From: Terfezia claveryi | Lineage: Eukaryota; Ascomycota; Pezizomycetes; Pezizales; Pezizaceae | Reading direction: 5' to 3' | DNA: 64,000 nt | Assembly: GCA_015179025.1 (NCBI GenBank) | Contig: WHUX01000220.1 | Location: 21,781 to 85,780 of the forward strand | Part shown: piece by piece, positions 46,301 through 58,178 of the stretch | How positions within the stretch are numbered: position 1 is the first letter of the stretch | Layout: every line of letters starts with the position of its first letter | Program-made: the position numbers and the translations under genes | The notes under the pieces: generated by a model | Told to the model about the DNA's origin: nothing | What the model saw: only the letters and a program-made list of their open reading frames with translations | Databases searched by the model: none

Positions 46301-49300
46301 GTAGAGTATAAGTGTCTATAAAGGTATATAGACAAGTAGTATAATATTACAGGTGAGCTATAACTATTGAAATACTTCAAAGAATAGATAGAAAGTTGCA
46401 GAGTGAAGTATAATTATATCTATAACTTAGGTACATTATAGACTTAATAAAAATAAAGCTATATAAGACTTAAAACACTGCTTAGGTCTTATTGTATTAA
46501 CTATATAAAAGCAATAGATTATATAGAAACTTAGATCTAATAATAAGTAATTAGATTTAGACAGTACTTCCTATAATAGCTTAGTAGCTTTAATATTACA
46601 TTGTTACCTAATTAGGAAATTGCTTCCTAACTAAGAATACTATAGTCTGATATATATTAATTAGGAAGCCTGAACTTCAACATATTATAGTTAGGCTAAT
46701 ATATAGGAGCTAAAAACCTAATACAACTAATAATAATATATAAATAATGAATATAAGAACTTGATAGAACTATATAGAAGAGAGTATATATATAAGAATA
46801 TATTCGGAAGTTATATACTTCTTTGAGCCAATACCTATCTTTCTCATACACATTATTCAAATCTATATAGTTAATTAGGCTATAATAGTTAGCAGCTATA
46901 ATTAGATATTGTAATATTTTCTATTGAAGGTAAGTTTTTTACTTAAGCTATAATATTTTTAAGCAACTTAAACTATATCTATATACTCTAAATTATACTA
47001 TTCTAACTCTAATTTATATATATTCCTAAGACTTAGTTAGTACTATAGGTCAGTTACTTGTCCTTATTAGGCTTCAGAATATTAGATGCTACTTAAAAAT
47101 TAATCTATTAATCCATCCAAACCTATCTATTTCACATTTCTACAATATGTTAATAAATTTCTATATTTTTATAAGATATATATATTTTGCTAGTAATAGT
47201 TTTATTTATTTTGCAGTTCACTATACTACCAAGAATAAACTACAGGAGTTTATATAAGGGCTAATACATATCCCAGTAATAATACATTACCTAATAATAG
47301 ATGGTATATATTAGGATATCTCGATAGTATATTTGTAGAGTCCTAAAAGCAATTAGCTATACCTACTAATAGAGTTTATAGATTTGCTAGCAATATAAAT
47401 TCTTATTAAAATTAGAAACTTCCTTACCCTTTATAACATAATTTGTAACTGCATTAAGTTCTATAGCAAGTAGTTTTTAAATAAATATAGTTAGTTGACT
47501 AATCTCTAGATACTATTTTATACAAATAGTAAGCTTTTAATTCTAAAAATTAGTTTTTGCAACTGTTATATAATTATTAATATCTTTTATAGTATCTATG
47601 ATATTTAATATTATGCCATAAATTCTATATGATGCTACTTGCCTTTTTTAAAGCTCTATACTAGACTTTAACTTTTTATACTATACCTCACAAGTATTTA
47701 TAGTAGTAACTTAAAGCAAAAAGAAACTATATTATTAAGCATATATTATCTATTTAAAGGCTATTTAAAGTCAATATATTTATATATACTTAATAGTATT
47801 TTTATTAGTAGTAGTTACAATTATAATAGCTTGCTTATATAGTTCATAACTTTTGATTTTAGTAAAGTAGTACATAGTATACTTAAAAAGTTAATATATA
47901 ACTATATTAGTATCAGAACTAAATTGTTAAAGAAGAGTTTAATTAAAATAGACAGAATAAAGAAGATATAATACCTCCTACTTACCTATACTAAGTCTAA
48001 AAAAGATAAGGTATATGGTATATTATTTAATTATTGAATTATTAGTTATAATGTATTATAGTTACCAGTTACCTATATAGAATTTAATTAGTTAGGTTTC
48101 ATTATATAGTAAATTTAGATATCTTACTATACTATTACCTTATATACCTTAATTCTTTTATAATAATCTCCCTATTTTCTTACTTTACAACTAAATATAT
48201 AGTTAGAATCTATATATTATGTTTATTTCAAATAACAAATGAGAACATATTATAACTTCATTGATTAAGCTTATATATTATATTAAATTATATAAACTAG
48301 CTATATTATTAAAGTGTTAATAGCCTTATAAGATGTATAAAAACTAAGCCTTATCTCTCTTTCTTTTTACTATCTACTATTTGAGGTTCTTCAAATAGTC
48401 ACCTTTTTTCTATTAAGAGGCTACATACTTGAAGAATATCATTTTAAAACTGCTTGCCATATAGTATACTTCTAGTTCTATTGACTCTAACTCTTACTTT
48501 AAATTCATAATATTCTGTCTATATTCTATTAGCTAGCTATTTTTAATAATATATTATAATACTAGAGTCCTTAATATCTACTACTTTAAAGATAAGCTAC
48601 TAAGCTTCTCTAGCTGTTCTGAGCTCTTATGTAAATTAATACTATAGACAGTATAGTAAATTTAAGCTGCAGAGTAATTTTTAATTGCTTTAGATTTAAG
48701 GTACCCTTGTAATATACTGGGTTTTTTGATGTGAAAGCTTTCTCCAATATTATTAGTATATATATATGTATTAAGCCACTCAATAGTACCTTCTATACTA
48801 TTAATAGGCTTTAAGACTTTAATTTGTATATGATATAGATACTTATCCTAAATACTACTATACTAGTATTTAATAATCTTACTCTCTATAATGACTTTTA
48901 TAGTATTTAATTTTGATGATTTATGAAACCAATACTTATACTTCTAAACTTATAATATACTATTGTATTAAAGCACCTCTCTTTAAAGTATTATATATAC
49001 TGAATTAATATATAGCCATATTTCATTAAATTTGTTAGTAGGTATTATTACTAGTTTATATAGTTCAAATAAAAGAATATAGTAGTATAAGATATTAGCA
49101 GAAATTGGTATTATGACTTCCAACATTTTGGATTTGATCTATAGTAGTAATACTGTGGATTGACAGTTCTATATATTACAATTCTCCATATTATGCTACT
49201 CCTATTTTCTGTTTATATTCAATATAGCTATGTGAAATCAACTTACTTATATTGAGTATAGCAGTATCTGATATCTGTATTGCTTTTATAGTGTAATAGA

Positions 49301-49463
49301 TAAAGTAGTATATCCCTATTAGTAGGCTTGAAGTACTTCTATAGGGAATTAGTATTGGTAGAAATGCTATTCTTTATTAGGATAATTAGGGGTATAGTTT
49401 GGGTTTAGTCTTGTTCGGAGTTAGTCTAGTTAGTATAACAATCCTATTTAGACTATCCCATAT
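46301..49463. other. AT-rich, CpG-depleted relic sequence, no gene recognised
   Basis: No frame longer than 60 codons and no domain that I can name. The composition is the same as in element G, so it is probably older transposon remains. Confidence 0.5.
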
Positions 49464-49766
49464 TATAGTAATTGGCAATTAATGTCCCCCCTATATTTAG
49501 AGTTCTTGGATATACTAGGTCTCTTAGTGCACAGATAGACTATAACTCAACCACCAGCTTGATCTTTTAGCTGATACTAATCTAGCTAGAACTTCTATAG
49601 TCTAGCAGAACTTTTGATACTATAGCACTATCCCTCCTTAATACCTAACTATATATAGATAGTATTATATATATATTTAAGATATATGTAGAATAGTTAG
49701 ACTTATACTCTCTAAATATAGGGGGGTATTATATGAGAAAGGGGGTATTAATTGTTAATTACTATA
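49464..49766. mobile_element. Small inverted-repeat element (MITE-like), about 300 bp
   Basis: The left tip TATAGTAATTGGCAATTAAT is followed by CCCCCCTATATTTAGAG; the right side has CTCTAAATATAGGGGGG and ends TTGTTAATTACTATA. The tips are inverted copies with two or three mismatches. Flanking TA could be a target duplication. No coding sequence. Confidence 0.55.
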
Positions 49767-50591
49767 GTAGTTTAGGTAATAGAGTCTAAAATTAGAATCT
49801 ATAGTAGTAGTGGGGCTTGTAGTATACTCTAAGGGTCTCTACTTTACAGTCTACCATTCTTGCTCTGTAGGTTTATGAGTTCCTAATATTGTTTTATAAA
49901 GCTAGTTTTCTTTGTAAAAGCACTTGCCTCTACTGCCTCTTGAAGCTTGGAATTATCTAAGTCAATATCGAGCAGCCACTCCAAAGTGTTTTAGATCTTG
50001 AAGACACTGTAGTCCTATTAGGCATAAAACTTATACCTGTTCTAGAAGTCTTTCTTGGCTGTGGACACAAAATCTCCTAAATCTTCTACTTCAATCTAAC
50101 TTTTGGTCTAAAAGTTTCAGATAAAGAGGCTATTCTCTTATCAAATATGGGGGCTGTGTTGTAGGGGAGTGGCTGTATCACCTTGGGGTGGGATAGTGGC
50201 CATGTCTGCATCGCCTTCGTACTCATCGAGTTATTTACTCATCGAGAGGCAGTAGCTGTGGGTGCCCAGTGACTGGTAGCCAGGTCTTGAGTAGTGGATT
50301 TACTCAATCTATCTTTCCTGGTTTGTCCTTTCTCTTTCTCCTGCTGGCATGTCCATTGGCTATGAGGGCACGAGTGAAATGTGACCACATGATGTAATTG
50401 GGGCGCCGGAAGGTATGGGAGTTATCTTTCCACGTACATATTGGCTGCTTACACTGCTGGGCGAGAGATAGAGTTCTCTTAGCAGGAATTCGCAGTTGAG
50501 AAGAATCGTAGGATATCGTGAGAATTTAGGGATGTAAAGGCAGGGAAAAAGTATAATAAGCGGTAGTCCGGTTCAGACGTGCTCGGAATGA
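49767..50591. other. No gene recognised; composition returns to normal
   Basis: AT-rich until about 50150, then mixed composition with normal CG frequency. Nothing recognisable as gene or repeat. The switch near 50150 marks the right edge of the decayed region. Confidence 0.5.
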
Positions 50592-52920
50592 TTTTTTTTA
50601 TTTTATTTTATTTTATTTTAAATATTTAGTACTCCTATGCAGCCCCTTTAGGGGGGCTATAAGGAGCCACCCAGAAGCCCGGGTGGATTCAAGGCTGAGG
50701 CAAGTTAATCTGCCAGAACCACCCAAAATTAAATACAAATATAAATGCACTCAATGCGGTCATTAGCAGACGAGCCGATGACCCGTGATGGACTAGGGAA
50801 AAATAAAATGAACCGACGACCCGCTGAAACAAAGGAGAATCGTGAAACTGAACTAGGGAACTGAAATGAACTGGCGACCTGCTGATACAAAGGAGACTCG
50901 TGAAAGTGATGGACTGGTATATCTTTGAACCTTTAACGTCGAGAGCTAGGTGATTTCCTGATATAGCAACCTGAAAAAGGCCTCCGTGGCCTCATAACAT
51001 CGCAAACGAGGGGGATCTTCCAACAGGACATACCCTGATGGTGTTAAGTCCTTCCGGCATTGCTGCCGGAGGTCAACATTGATTTTCTGACCTAGGGCAC
51101 AACTTGCCCTTACTTCTTTTGGGGTCCCCTCGGAGGTATTACCGACGACGGGGTGGACGGACACTGTTATCACCCAGCAGCTGCCTGCCCGAGCCCCGAA
51201 AGGAGAGGCGAAAACTACCCTACCCCACCAGTTCCCCCGGGGGGCTTCTCTCTGTCGTCTTCCTCATCAGTTCTCAGTTTCGCTATGGGACATACTCACG
51301 GCATTACCCGCTTTCCATAACTTGTAGTGGACCAGACCTTGAATCAGTAGAGAACTATGCGGCTACCACCCCGCTATAGTATTTGCCTTTGCTCCTTAAG
51401 CCTCCGCAGGTGAACTGTGTACGCATTGCTACGTTCTGAGACCGACACTTGCATCCATCCTGTCGGACCGTTACGCTGCAGTTAACCCGGAACCCCGAGC
51501 TCTTGTATGCAATGTCAGGGAACACGCGTAATGGAATTCATTACTCTAATGGTGCTCTGAACCGTACGTAACGCCTCGCCTCACACTGCATTTCTCAGCG
51601 CTTCGCGATGCAGAAGGTGGTGCATACAAACTCCCACCATCCGCCGGCGGTGTCTCGCCACCGGTCTCTATAGGTATAATATTGTGAACACTACTGCTCA
51701 ATGTGGACGATTCGCAGTGGACACTATAACAAAGATCCCCCAGTGACTAACCAATACATAATACGTACTGGAGGAAACCCGCTACGGGTAGTGCCAGCCA
51801 TGACTGTTTGTACAAGATGTGACCTGTCCGAGCCCAAGCGGAATTCAACCGGACTTAACCTGGCGCACGCGCCTGGTGGTGAGTCAACTGCTAGAATGGA
51901 GATGGCTGGAGGTACTTCACTACGACGAGTTGCTGTCTCTGCCCTTGCTCGGCTATCCGCCCCCAGGTACATTTCGACCCTGAGGGGCCCCCACCAGGAC
52001 TCGAAAGGAGGATGGGCGAGTGTAACAGTTAAGACTATCTATGCATGAAGTAGGCCCTGAGTGGCATTTCTCCCCTTCGCAGGAACCTCTTGGGACCCGG
52101 TCGGTTGGCTTTCGGGAACACCAGTAGCCAACTGCCTACTCGACGTGTATTGCACACATCGCACTCGCGCTTTTCATCTCTGCATAGGACGACATTTCCC
52201 CGTCTTAGCATGCGAGGGGCTTGTATTTCCTCTCCCTCCTTTCTCCATTCTGGCTTGTCGAGCTCTTCCCAACTGTGTTTCTCTCCTAACAAGCCCCTCC
52301 TGAAGCGGTCGAAGCGTGGGCGAAGACGATATGATCTCCTGTCTCCGAAGGGTGGCGGCATGTACACTCTGCTGACTCTGCTTTGCCGATGTGGTGTAGC
52401 CAGCTTTTTTGAGGTCCTCTGTTCGTCCGTAGCCAGGTGTAGGCTGATAGGGCATGCCGATCCCACTCTACCCTCCTAACTCCGTAACCCGCCTTCGTCC
52501 TCGCCTCTCTCCGTAGTGCCTTGGAGGCCGCCCATAGCCCTCCTTCTGTCACCGTGCGTGCCTTACCTGTGAGCGTGCCTAAGTGGGACTGGAAACTGGC
52601 GGTCCGGTCTCCTTTTTCGTTTCCTTCTATGCCTATGTGACCTCTGACCCATGCGAGTCGAAGGTCCCTATGTGTATTGCTGACCAGTAGCACCTTTATG
52701 TTCCTTTCGATGCTGGACCTGGGAGGTGAGCCTGAGCCCATGTTCCGAACTGCCTGGACTGCCGCCTGGGAATCTGACAAAATTGCGATCATGTCCTCCT
52801 CCTCCTCCTGCAGCGCTAAGACCATGGCATATAATTCGCCATCTGCGACTGTTGTGTGCTCGGTGTAAGTTTGGAGTATGAAGTCGATCTTGTTGAGCTC
52901 TATCTATTGATATTGTGTTG
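50592..52920 (-). mobile_element. 5'-truncated LINE (Tad-like), RNase H domain and 3' tail
   Basis: The minus-strand frame 52286-52825, open upstream to about 52880, shows ADGELYAMVLAL, ILSDSQAAVQAV and LAWVRGHIGIEGNEKGDR, the RNase H core found at the end of I/Tad-type LINE ORF2. After it, CTCRHPSETGDH resembles the terminal Cys/His motif. A frameshift leads to RFDRFRRGLLGEKHSWEEL. The element ends with a (TAAAA)n tail, seen as TTTTA repeats at 50592-50631. The 5' part with RT is missing, as usual for incomplete LINE insertions. The part between 50640 and 52000 has no certain coding frame and may be 3' UTR. Confidence 0.72.
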
Positions 52921-53073
52921 CAGTCAAGTCTCGGAGTGATGGCCTCGAATATGTTGGAGAGCCCGTGCTGGTGGTTGTGAATGAAGGTCCAATCTCTGTT
53001 ATGCTATAAATAGTTTAGCTCGGGAGGAAACAGGAGAAAGTAAGCTTCTTACACACAAAAAAACTTGCATATA
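52921..53073. other. Short unique stretch between LINE and pogo-like element
   Basis: No gene seen. It contains ATGCTATAAATAG near 53005, which could be a TATA box but has no convincing gene downstream. Confidence 0.35.
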
Positions 53074-53701
53074 CAGTATACTCTCGATATAAGAATATGT
53101 GATATAAGAATATACTTGATATAAGAATATACCCCCCCCGCCCCTATACAAAATAAGAATATATTTGATAGAAGAATATTCTTATTTTTTCGAGGTTGTT
53201 TACTAAGGTATTCTTATACCAAGAGTACCTGATTGGGTAATATGTAAACAGCCTAGCTGTAATAGGAAGGCTTATCGATAAGAAATAACCCACACAAGCA
53301 ACAACACAACACCATAGGCACACAATGCCACCAAACACAACAAACACAACACCGCGACATACAATACTGCTACATACACCTTCAATACCACACCTCCGAA
53401 CTCCAGAACTAATTCGATATGCCTGCTAGTGGTGCATTGAAATGTCAAGGGTGGACTGAAGAAGAACGCAAGGAGATATATGACTATGCAAATGCATATC
53501 CTGATCTTACATGGCGAGGCATCAAACGTTGGTTTGAAGATAAATATCCAAACAATGTACCTAGTTCTTCCTCTACCTCATGTTAATTCTTTTATTTGAT
53601 GTACACCTTTAGTATTTACCCTGATATTTGATATAAGAATATACTCGATATAAGAATATACCCCCCCCGCCTGACGATATTCTTATATCGAGAGTATACT
53701 G
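53074..53701 (+). mobile_element. 628-bp pogo/Tc1-mariner-like element with TA duplication
   Basis: Ends are CAGTATACTCTCGATATAAG and its perfect inverse, flanked by TA (53072-53073 and 53702-53703). GATATAAGAATATA words recur inside both ends and may be transposase-binding sites. CAGTATA tips and a TA target are typical of pogo/Tigger-type elements. It is far too short for a full transposase. Confidence 0.9.
53419..53586 (+). CDS. 55-residue ORF in the pogo-like element, HTH-like
   Basis: ATG at 53419, TAA at 53584-53586. The peptide starts MPASGALKCQGWTEEERKEI, continues YDYANAYPDLTWRGIKRWFE and ends in a Ser-rich tail. It resembles the first helix-turn-helix of CENP-B/pogo transposases (acidic helix, Y-P-x-L-T, W-F-E). 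The frame is intact with no stop. It could be the deleted remnant of a transposase N-terminus, or a stand-alone DNA-binding peptide that binds the element ends. Expression cannot be judged from sequence. Confidence 0.5.
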   Translation: MPASGALKCQGWTEEERKEIYDYANAYPDLTWRGIKRWFEDKYPNNVPSSSSTSC

Positions 53702-53703
53702 TA

Positions 53704-54017
53704 GCAGGAAAGCATCTCGTGACTTCATCTGTTGGTCTCATGACTGCCATATTGATGAGTCCACAGAAATTGCTTCCTTGTGCAAGAAGACCTCGAACTA
53801 GACCTCCTACTGACACGCGAACTTGTACAAACAAAGAAGACCTCTTTGACAATTGGATCAACACAAGTAAAGATATGTCAGACCCCGTGCTAATTAACCA
53901 AGCCCATTGGTACCAACATCGTGCTATTGCAAAGTAAAAACATAGCTAATTACAACATGAGCATAAACCGAACAACCCTGGTGTTTCTCAAGAACCTAAC
54001 ATCTTCCATATTGCAAT
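53704..54017. other. 3' flank of the kinase gene, no separate gene
   Basis: Downstream side of the minus-strand kinase gene, cut by the pogo-like element. Small frames on both strands (53719-53937 plus) have no recognisable domain. It may hold the 3' UTR. Confidence 0.4.
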
Positions 54018-56996
54018 TCATTGCAACTCCTTCTCTAGCACAAGAAGCATGTCATTGTACACCGCCTCCCTATCCCTGCCCTCCTCCCCCATCATGGTTC
54101 TCCTACTTTTTACATCAGTGGGAAATAGAATTTCCCTCCAACTCCACACGACCCTCTCAACTGCCCCACCCTTCAGACTCTCCGGAATCCATTCCATCAT
54201 TTCCTCGTATTCTATCTGTTGGGTGGCCTGCAGTTTCTTTACAAGTACAGCATTGCCACCCGCCCATTGTTTCTCAAACGTGATCCTCGCCTCTAAGTAA
54301 CCATCATGCCGTGTGACACATAACCAGATGAAAACATAGAAGAATGATTCTAGGTCATGTCGCCAACTATGGCGCAAGCAGGTACCTTGGAGGATCTCAA
54401 TTGCCATGAAAAGCATCGTGCCTGTCCGCCTGCGCATAGATTTCGAGGTACTGTCAGCAGTAGCTTGTATGGGACCAACATATTTGGCTAGATCGAGGTC
54501 AATGAGAAAGCCATGTGGTGCCTCGGAAGACACGATACCACTTCCAGATTCGATGTTCCTGCTTCTGTATTTGGAGAGCATAATATTGCCAGGAGAAACA
54601 TCCCGGTGCAGGATCCCGGCGGACTCGAACAGGGATTTATGGCCTATAAGTTACAGAACTTAGCTAGGGATCTCATCCCAATCTAGAATCATATACTAAC
54701 ATTTAATTGCATCCCTCATGCCCTTGATTAAGTCTCTTACAGATGTGAAATTCTGAATGTCTTCTCCAACTCCATGGGAAACAATTACCGAGTGCGTCAT
54801 ATCCATGAACACCATCTCTGGGTCAACAACCGAACTATGGTCTGCAGATTCTCGCGGGGTCGGTGAGGTTTCGGTTACACCTGATGGGGCGTTTAGAGTC
54901 CAGTCGAGCTCAGGATTTCCTGTGACAACCATTAGATCTTTGACTGAAGAGCAGCTACCTTTTTGCTTAGGAGGTGCACTGGTGGTGGCTGTGTTGCTGG
55001 GCGTATCATTGCTTCTATTAGCTTTCTGCCTAGAGATACTCTGAAGAGTTTTGGTGGTAGTCGCAGTTAAGTGCGCTTGACTTCTTCCTGTGCGCCTATA
55101 GGCCACGACACTTTTTCCTCTGGAACCGCGACTCCGAGTACTCTCAATATTCTCTACTCTCCTAACCTTGCTCTGCCGGACCTCGCTGGCATTCTCCTCT
55201 GCTATAGTTGCCTGTAAAGAGCGTTTCCGCGTCCCTTCCCGCATCATCGATTTCTCGGTTGCTCTGAAGCTCCACTTCTGACTAGGTCCTATGCTTACCT
55301 GAATGACTGGAAGTGAAGTGCCCAATGAGTACAGATCATCCTCCGGTTTGAACTTGATTACCATCCTTCTGGCGTCATCATAGCAGAGACCCATCCTGAT
55401 ATGGTCAATTGTATCTACTACTGCCTGTTCTCCTAATTGTACCACAACATCTCCATAAACAATTGGAGTAGACAGGGCAAAAACTCCTTTGTTATGCGCC
55501 AGTGCGAGTAAATGCCCTTCGGCGGTTCTCCAGCTCGCCCGCCATGAATCCTTTATAACACATGCCTCTCCCGAACCCAAGTCCACTGCCTCCCAAACTG
55601 TCGTACCTCGGGACACAATCACTGATCGATGGAATACATTTTTTAGGAGCTGGAATCTTCTTCCGCCAAACTTGAAAAATTGTGGCATGGGGGCCTCAGG
55701 GGAAGGTATGGATGATGTGGTATTGTTCGCCCAAACATATTCATAATTCTCATCAAATCCCAACTGCGTGGGGTCCATAGATAGATACGCTTGAAGTATT
55801 CTGATGAATAACTCCTCTGTTCGACGGTTCTTCCTGATGTTTATTTTTTCCGAGATAGACCCTCCCGCACGGTCGAATAGGTGGTACCTAACAAGACTCC
55901 CACAGATGGTAAATGCGTGTACAAACCTGCGGGTGTACTGTGCACCGAAGACTTCTCGCACATAGCTTGCCAGCTGGACAGTAGTGTCCGCAGCCGCGTC
56001 TTTGGCTGGAGAAGCTTTTAACTCCACAGGAACCAACACAGAAGGCCAGGTGTGCGCTGCTGCGGGAGCCGCCTCGGAAGTTCCGAATTTTGTGCAAGTA
56101 GGTGCCAGGAAGAGGTCACATTGTCGATTTGAGGCGCTGAGTGACTCTGCTAAGGGACGCTTGCAGGAGGTATAGAATGTTCTGGAATGGTCTTGTTTGT
56201 TAAAGCACTCGAACCATTGGAGGACAGAGCGCTCAGTGATCTCGGTCGGAAAATTCGGAATAGTGAACGGAGGGTCACTAGAATGAGGGAGGTTACTAGA
56301 TTGAGGAGAAATACAGTCACACGATGCTGGGCAATTGACCGCACAAGTCCACTGTTGCTCTGTAATCCCAGGGAAGAACTTATAGAAGCCTTTGACATTC
56401 TTTAGGATCGTGCCGCGTAGCTCTGCACGTAGGAATGGATCGACATGAGCACGTGTATGGGCCAGGGCGGAATATGGCAGAGCAGAGTTTGCGTGGACAG
56501 GTGTGTCGTCCTCGACTATAGCAGGACGCTTGCTGGGCGTGACTGGTATCTTCGGAGTATTTAATAATGTGTTACGACTCGTAGCTTCCTGTGGCTTTTG
56601 TGTTTCCTGAACTCGGGGAGTAGCGGCGGAGAAGAGATTGCTGACAGCCAACAACACTGTATCGGTAGAGAGCTGAGGACCGTCTAGGCAAAGGACCGTC
56701 GCCCATGCATGTGTGATCTCGCTATTGATATCGTTGAGATTGATCAAGATTTCGTGGGATAGGTTTGGAAGCATGGTACTGAGATCAATATTAGTGGACA
56801 CAACGCTGTAAAAGAAACTGATCAAATGAGCTATGGCTGTGAGGTTTTTAGATGGACCTGCGATGGCATCCAGGGCCGCTGCAAAGGCCTGTTCAGTGTC
56901 ACTAGGACCTAGGGGCAGTGCATCGAGGGCGAGTTTTGACCGAAGTTGGGCGTGCAGGTCAACAACGGAGGGAGGGGGTGCTCTAGGGTCAGCCAT
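54018..56996 (-). CDS. FunK1-type fungal protein kinase, two exons, 973 residues
   Basis: CDS is the complement of 54701-56996 and 54018-54643, with a 57-bp intron (54644-54700, GTTAGT...TATAG). The exon 1 end (phase 1) and exon 2 start give one frame. Residues 1-440 form the FunK1 N-terminal region. ATTVWEAVDLGSGEACVIK gives the N-lobe with the likely ATP-binding Lys 482. A Ser/Arg/Thr-rich, probably disordered insert (about 560-720) comes before the catalytic loop HRDVSPGN (778-785). IDLDLAKY (Asp 814) takes the place of DFG, and RTGTMLFMAIEIL forms the activation segment. This family is expanded in mushrooms; substrates are unknown. The N-terminus MADPRAPPP is chosen as the first in-frame ATG. 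It is the only apparently intact host gene here. Confidence 0.9.
54644..54700 (-). other. Intron of the kinase gene
   Basis: 57 bp, donor GTTAGT, acceptor CTTATAG, possible branch point CTAAG or GTAAC 10-20 bases upstream. It separates the activation-side exon (HRD loop onward) from the N-terminal exon. Removing it makes the frame continuous from AIK-C to HKSLFES. Confidence 0.85.
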
Positions 56997-57424
56997 ACGA
57001 GGTGTTTGCGTAAATACTGGTGATGTGGAGTCGAGGGTTGGTGTTTGTTGGTGGCCCAGGAACTGAAATAAACAATAGCGTAGAACAGTACTGTACGGCT
57101 GGTGTTAGTGTGGCTACCTACATACTGCGGCGGTGCATGGGCAGACTATTGTGGCTCATTTACCTGGCGATATCATGGCGCAAGCCCACCCGAGCAATTA
57201 ACTGACCAGTGATAGTTCGGTTCGCAAGTACCGTTGGCTATAGTCTACGTGAGGGGTTGGGTGGGTTACCTCACGCTCTTTACCTGAATGGCAAGCACAC
57301 ATGCTATCAACTGAGGCCCTCCAAGCTCCAGTATTGATGATTGGTCGTATCGCGGATTCCAAGCTGTCATAATAACAGCTTGGGGTTCGTTTCACTTGAA
57401 TCTATGTATCTTACTTTTTGCTTT
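56997..57424. other. 5' flank of the kinase gene
   Basis: About 430 bp upstream of the kinase ATG. No obvious TATA box or repeat seen. Presumably holds the promoter and 5' UTR. Confidence 0.4.
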
Positions 57425-57575
57425 CCGTGCGCTGGACCTGGCGCATTAACTTGCCCTGTACTGGGTGTCTGGGTGCCTCCTCATGGTCCCCTCACTGGGA
57501 TCGAATAGGAGTTACGAGTATATTTAAAATAAATCAAAATAAAAAAAAAAATAAAAAAAATAAAGGTAAAGCCTG
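57425..57575 (+). mobile_element. LINE 3'-end fragment, same family as 50592-52920
   Basis: The segments GCATTAACTTGCC, GTCTGGGTGCCTCCTCAT, AATAGGAGTTACGAGTA and ATTTAAAATAAA align in order with the reverse complement of 50595-50720. An A-rich tail with AAATAAAA units follows (57530-57575). So at least two insertions of this LINE family flank the kinase gene, in opposite orientation. Confidence 0.65.
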
Positions 57576-57861
57576 GACCTCCACCGCTTCAACTGCGGCA
57601 ATTCCTTTTTTGCATTTTTGGGTATCGAATATTATTTCAGATGAACTTCATTACAAGCATATCACCGGGGCTAGGTGGGGTATGTCCAATATATGGTCTG
57701 GACCGCTCACGGGCAATTCATTTAATTCCTGCATTTAGTATATTACGTACTTGAATTAAAATAAATCTAAATAGAGCTTTGTTAAAGACATACAACTAGG
57801 CTATTAGTTTTCCTCGGGGTCGATTGAGTATCAATTTCCTTGGCGGAACTCGAGGAGAAGC

Positions 57862-58116
57862 TTGGGTCTAGAAATATATTTTCACTGTACACCTCGTGAC
57901 GCTGCTGGTCATACTGCATTTAGTTTATATCGTGAAGTATATCTTCCACATTCTGAAGTATTTTCCCATCTAGACTTACAATTTATGACAGAATTCCTGC
58001 AAGTGCAAGGGGAAATGCTAAACTTCGATGATGTGGCTGTATTAAATGTAATTTGCACAGTAGCAGCTGCTATTATCTATCATATACATAGTTGCTTAAA
58101 TCCTCCTATTGACTAA
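57862..58116 (+). CDS. Hypothetical ORF, 84 codons
   Basis: Starts MGLEIYFHCTP and includes a hydrophobic helix VLNVICTVAAAIIYHI near the end. An acidic repeat, DLEVDLEVDLEAELED, lies in the same frame beyond the stop (58131-58178), which suggests a longer gene broken by a TAA or TAG. A weak resemblance to the end of DUF6532-like proteins cannot be trusted. Coding status uncertain. Confidence 0.3.
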   Translation: MGLEIYFHCTPRDAAGHTAFSLYREVYLPHSEVFSHLDLQFMTEFLQVQGEMLNFDDVAVLNVICTVAAAIIYHIHSCLNPPID

Positions 58117-58178
58117 GATGCACAGTCCCAATTAGATTTGGAAGTGGACTTGGAAGTGGACTTGGAAGCAGAACTGGA

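Noticed and set aside
51701..52479. Plus-strand frames in the LINE region
   Set aside because: They are opposite to the RNase H and C-terminal LINE frame and show no domain.
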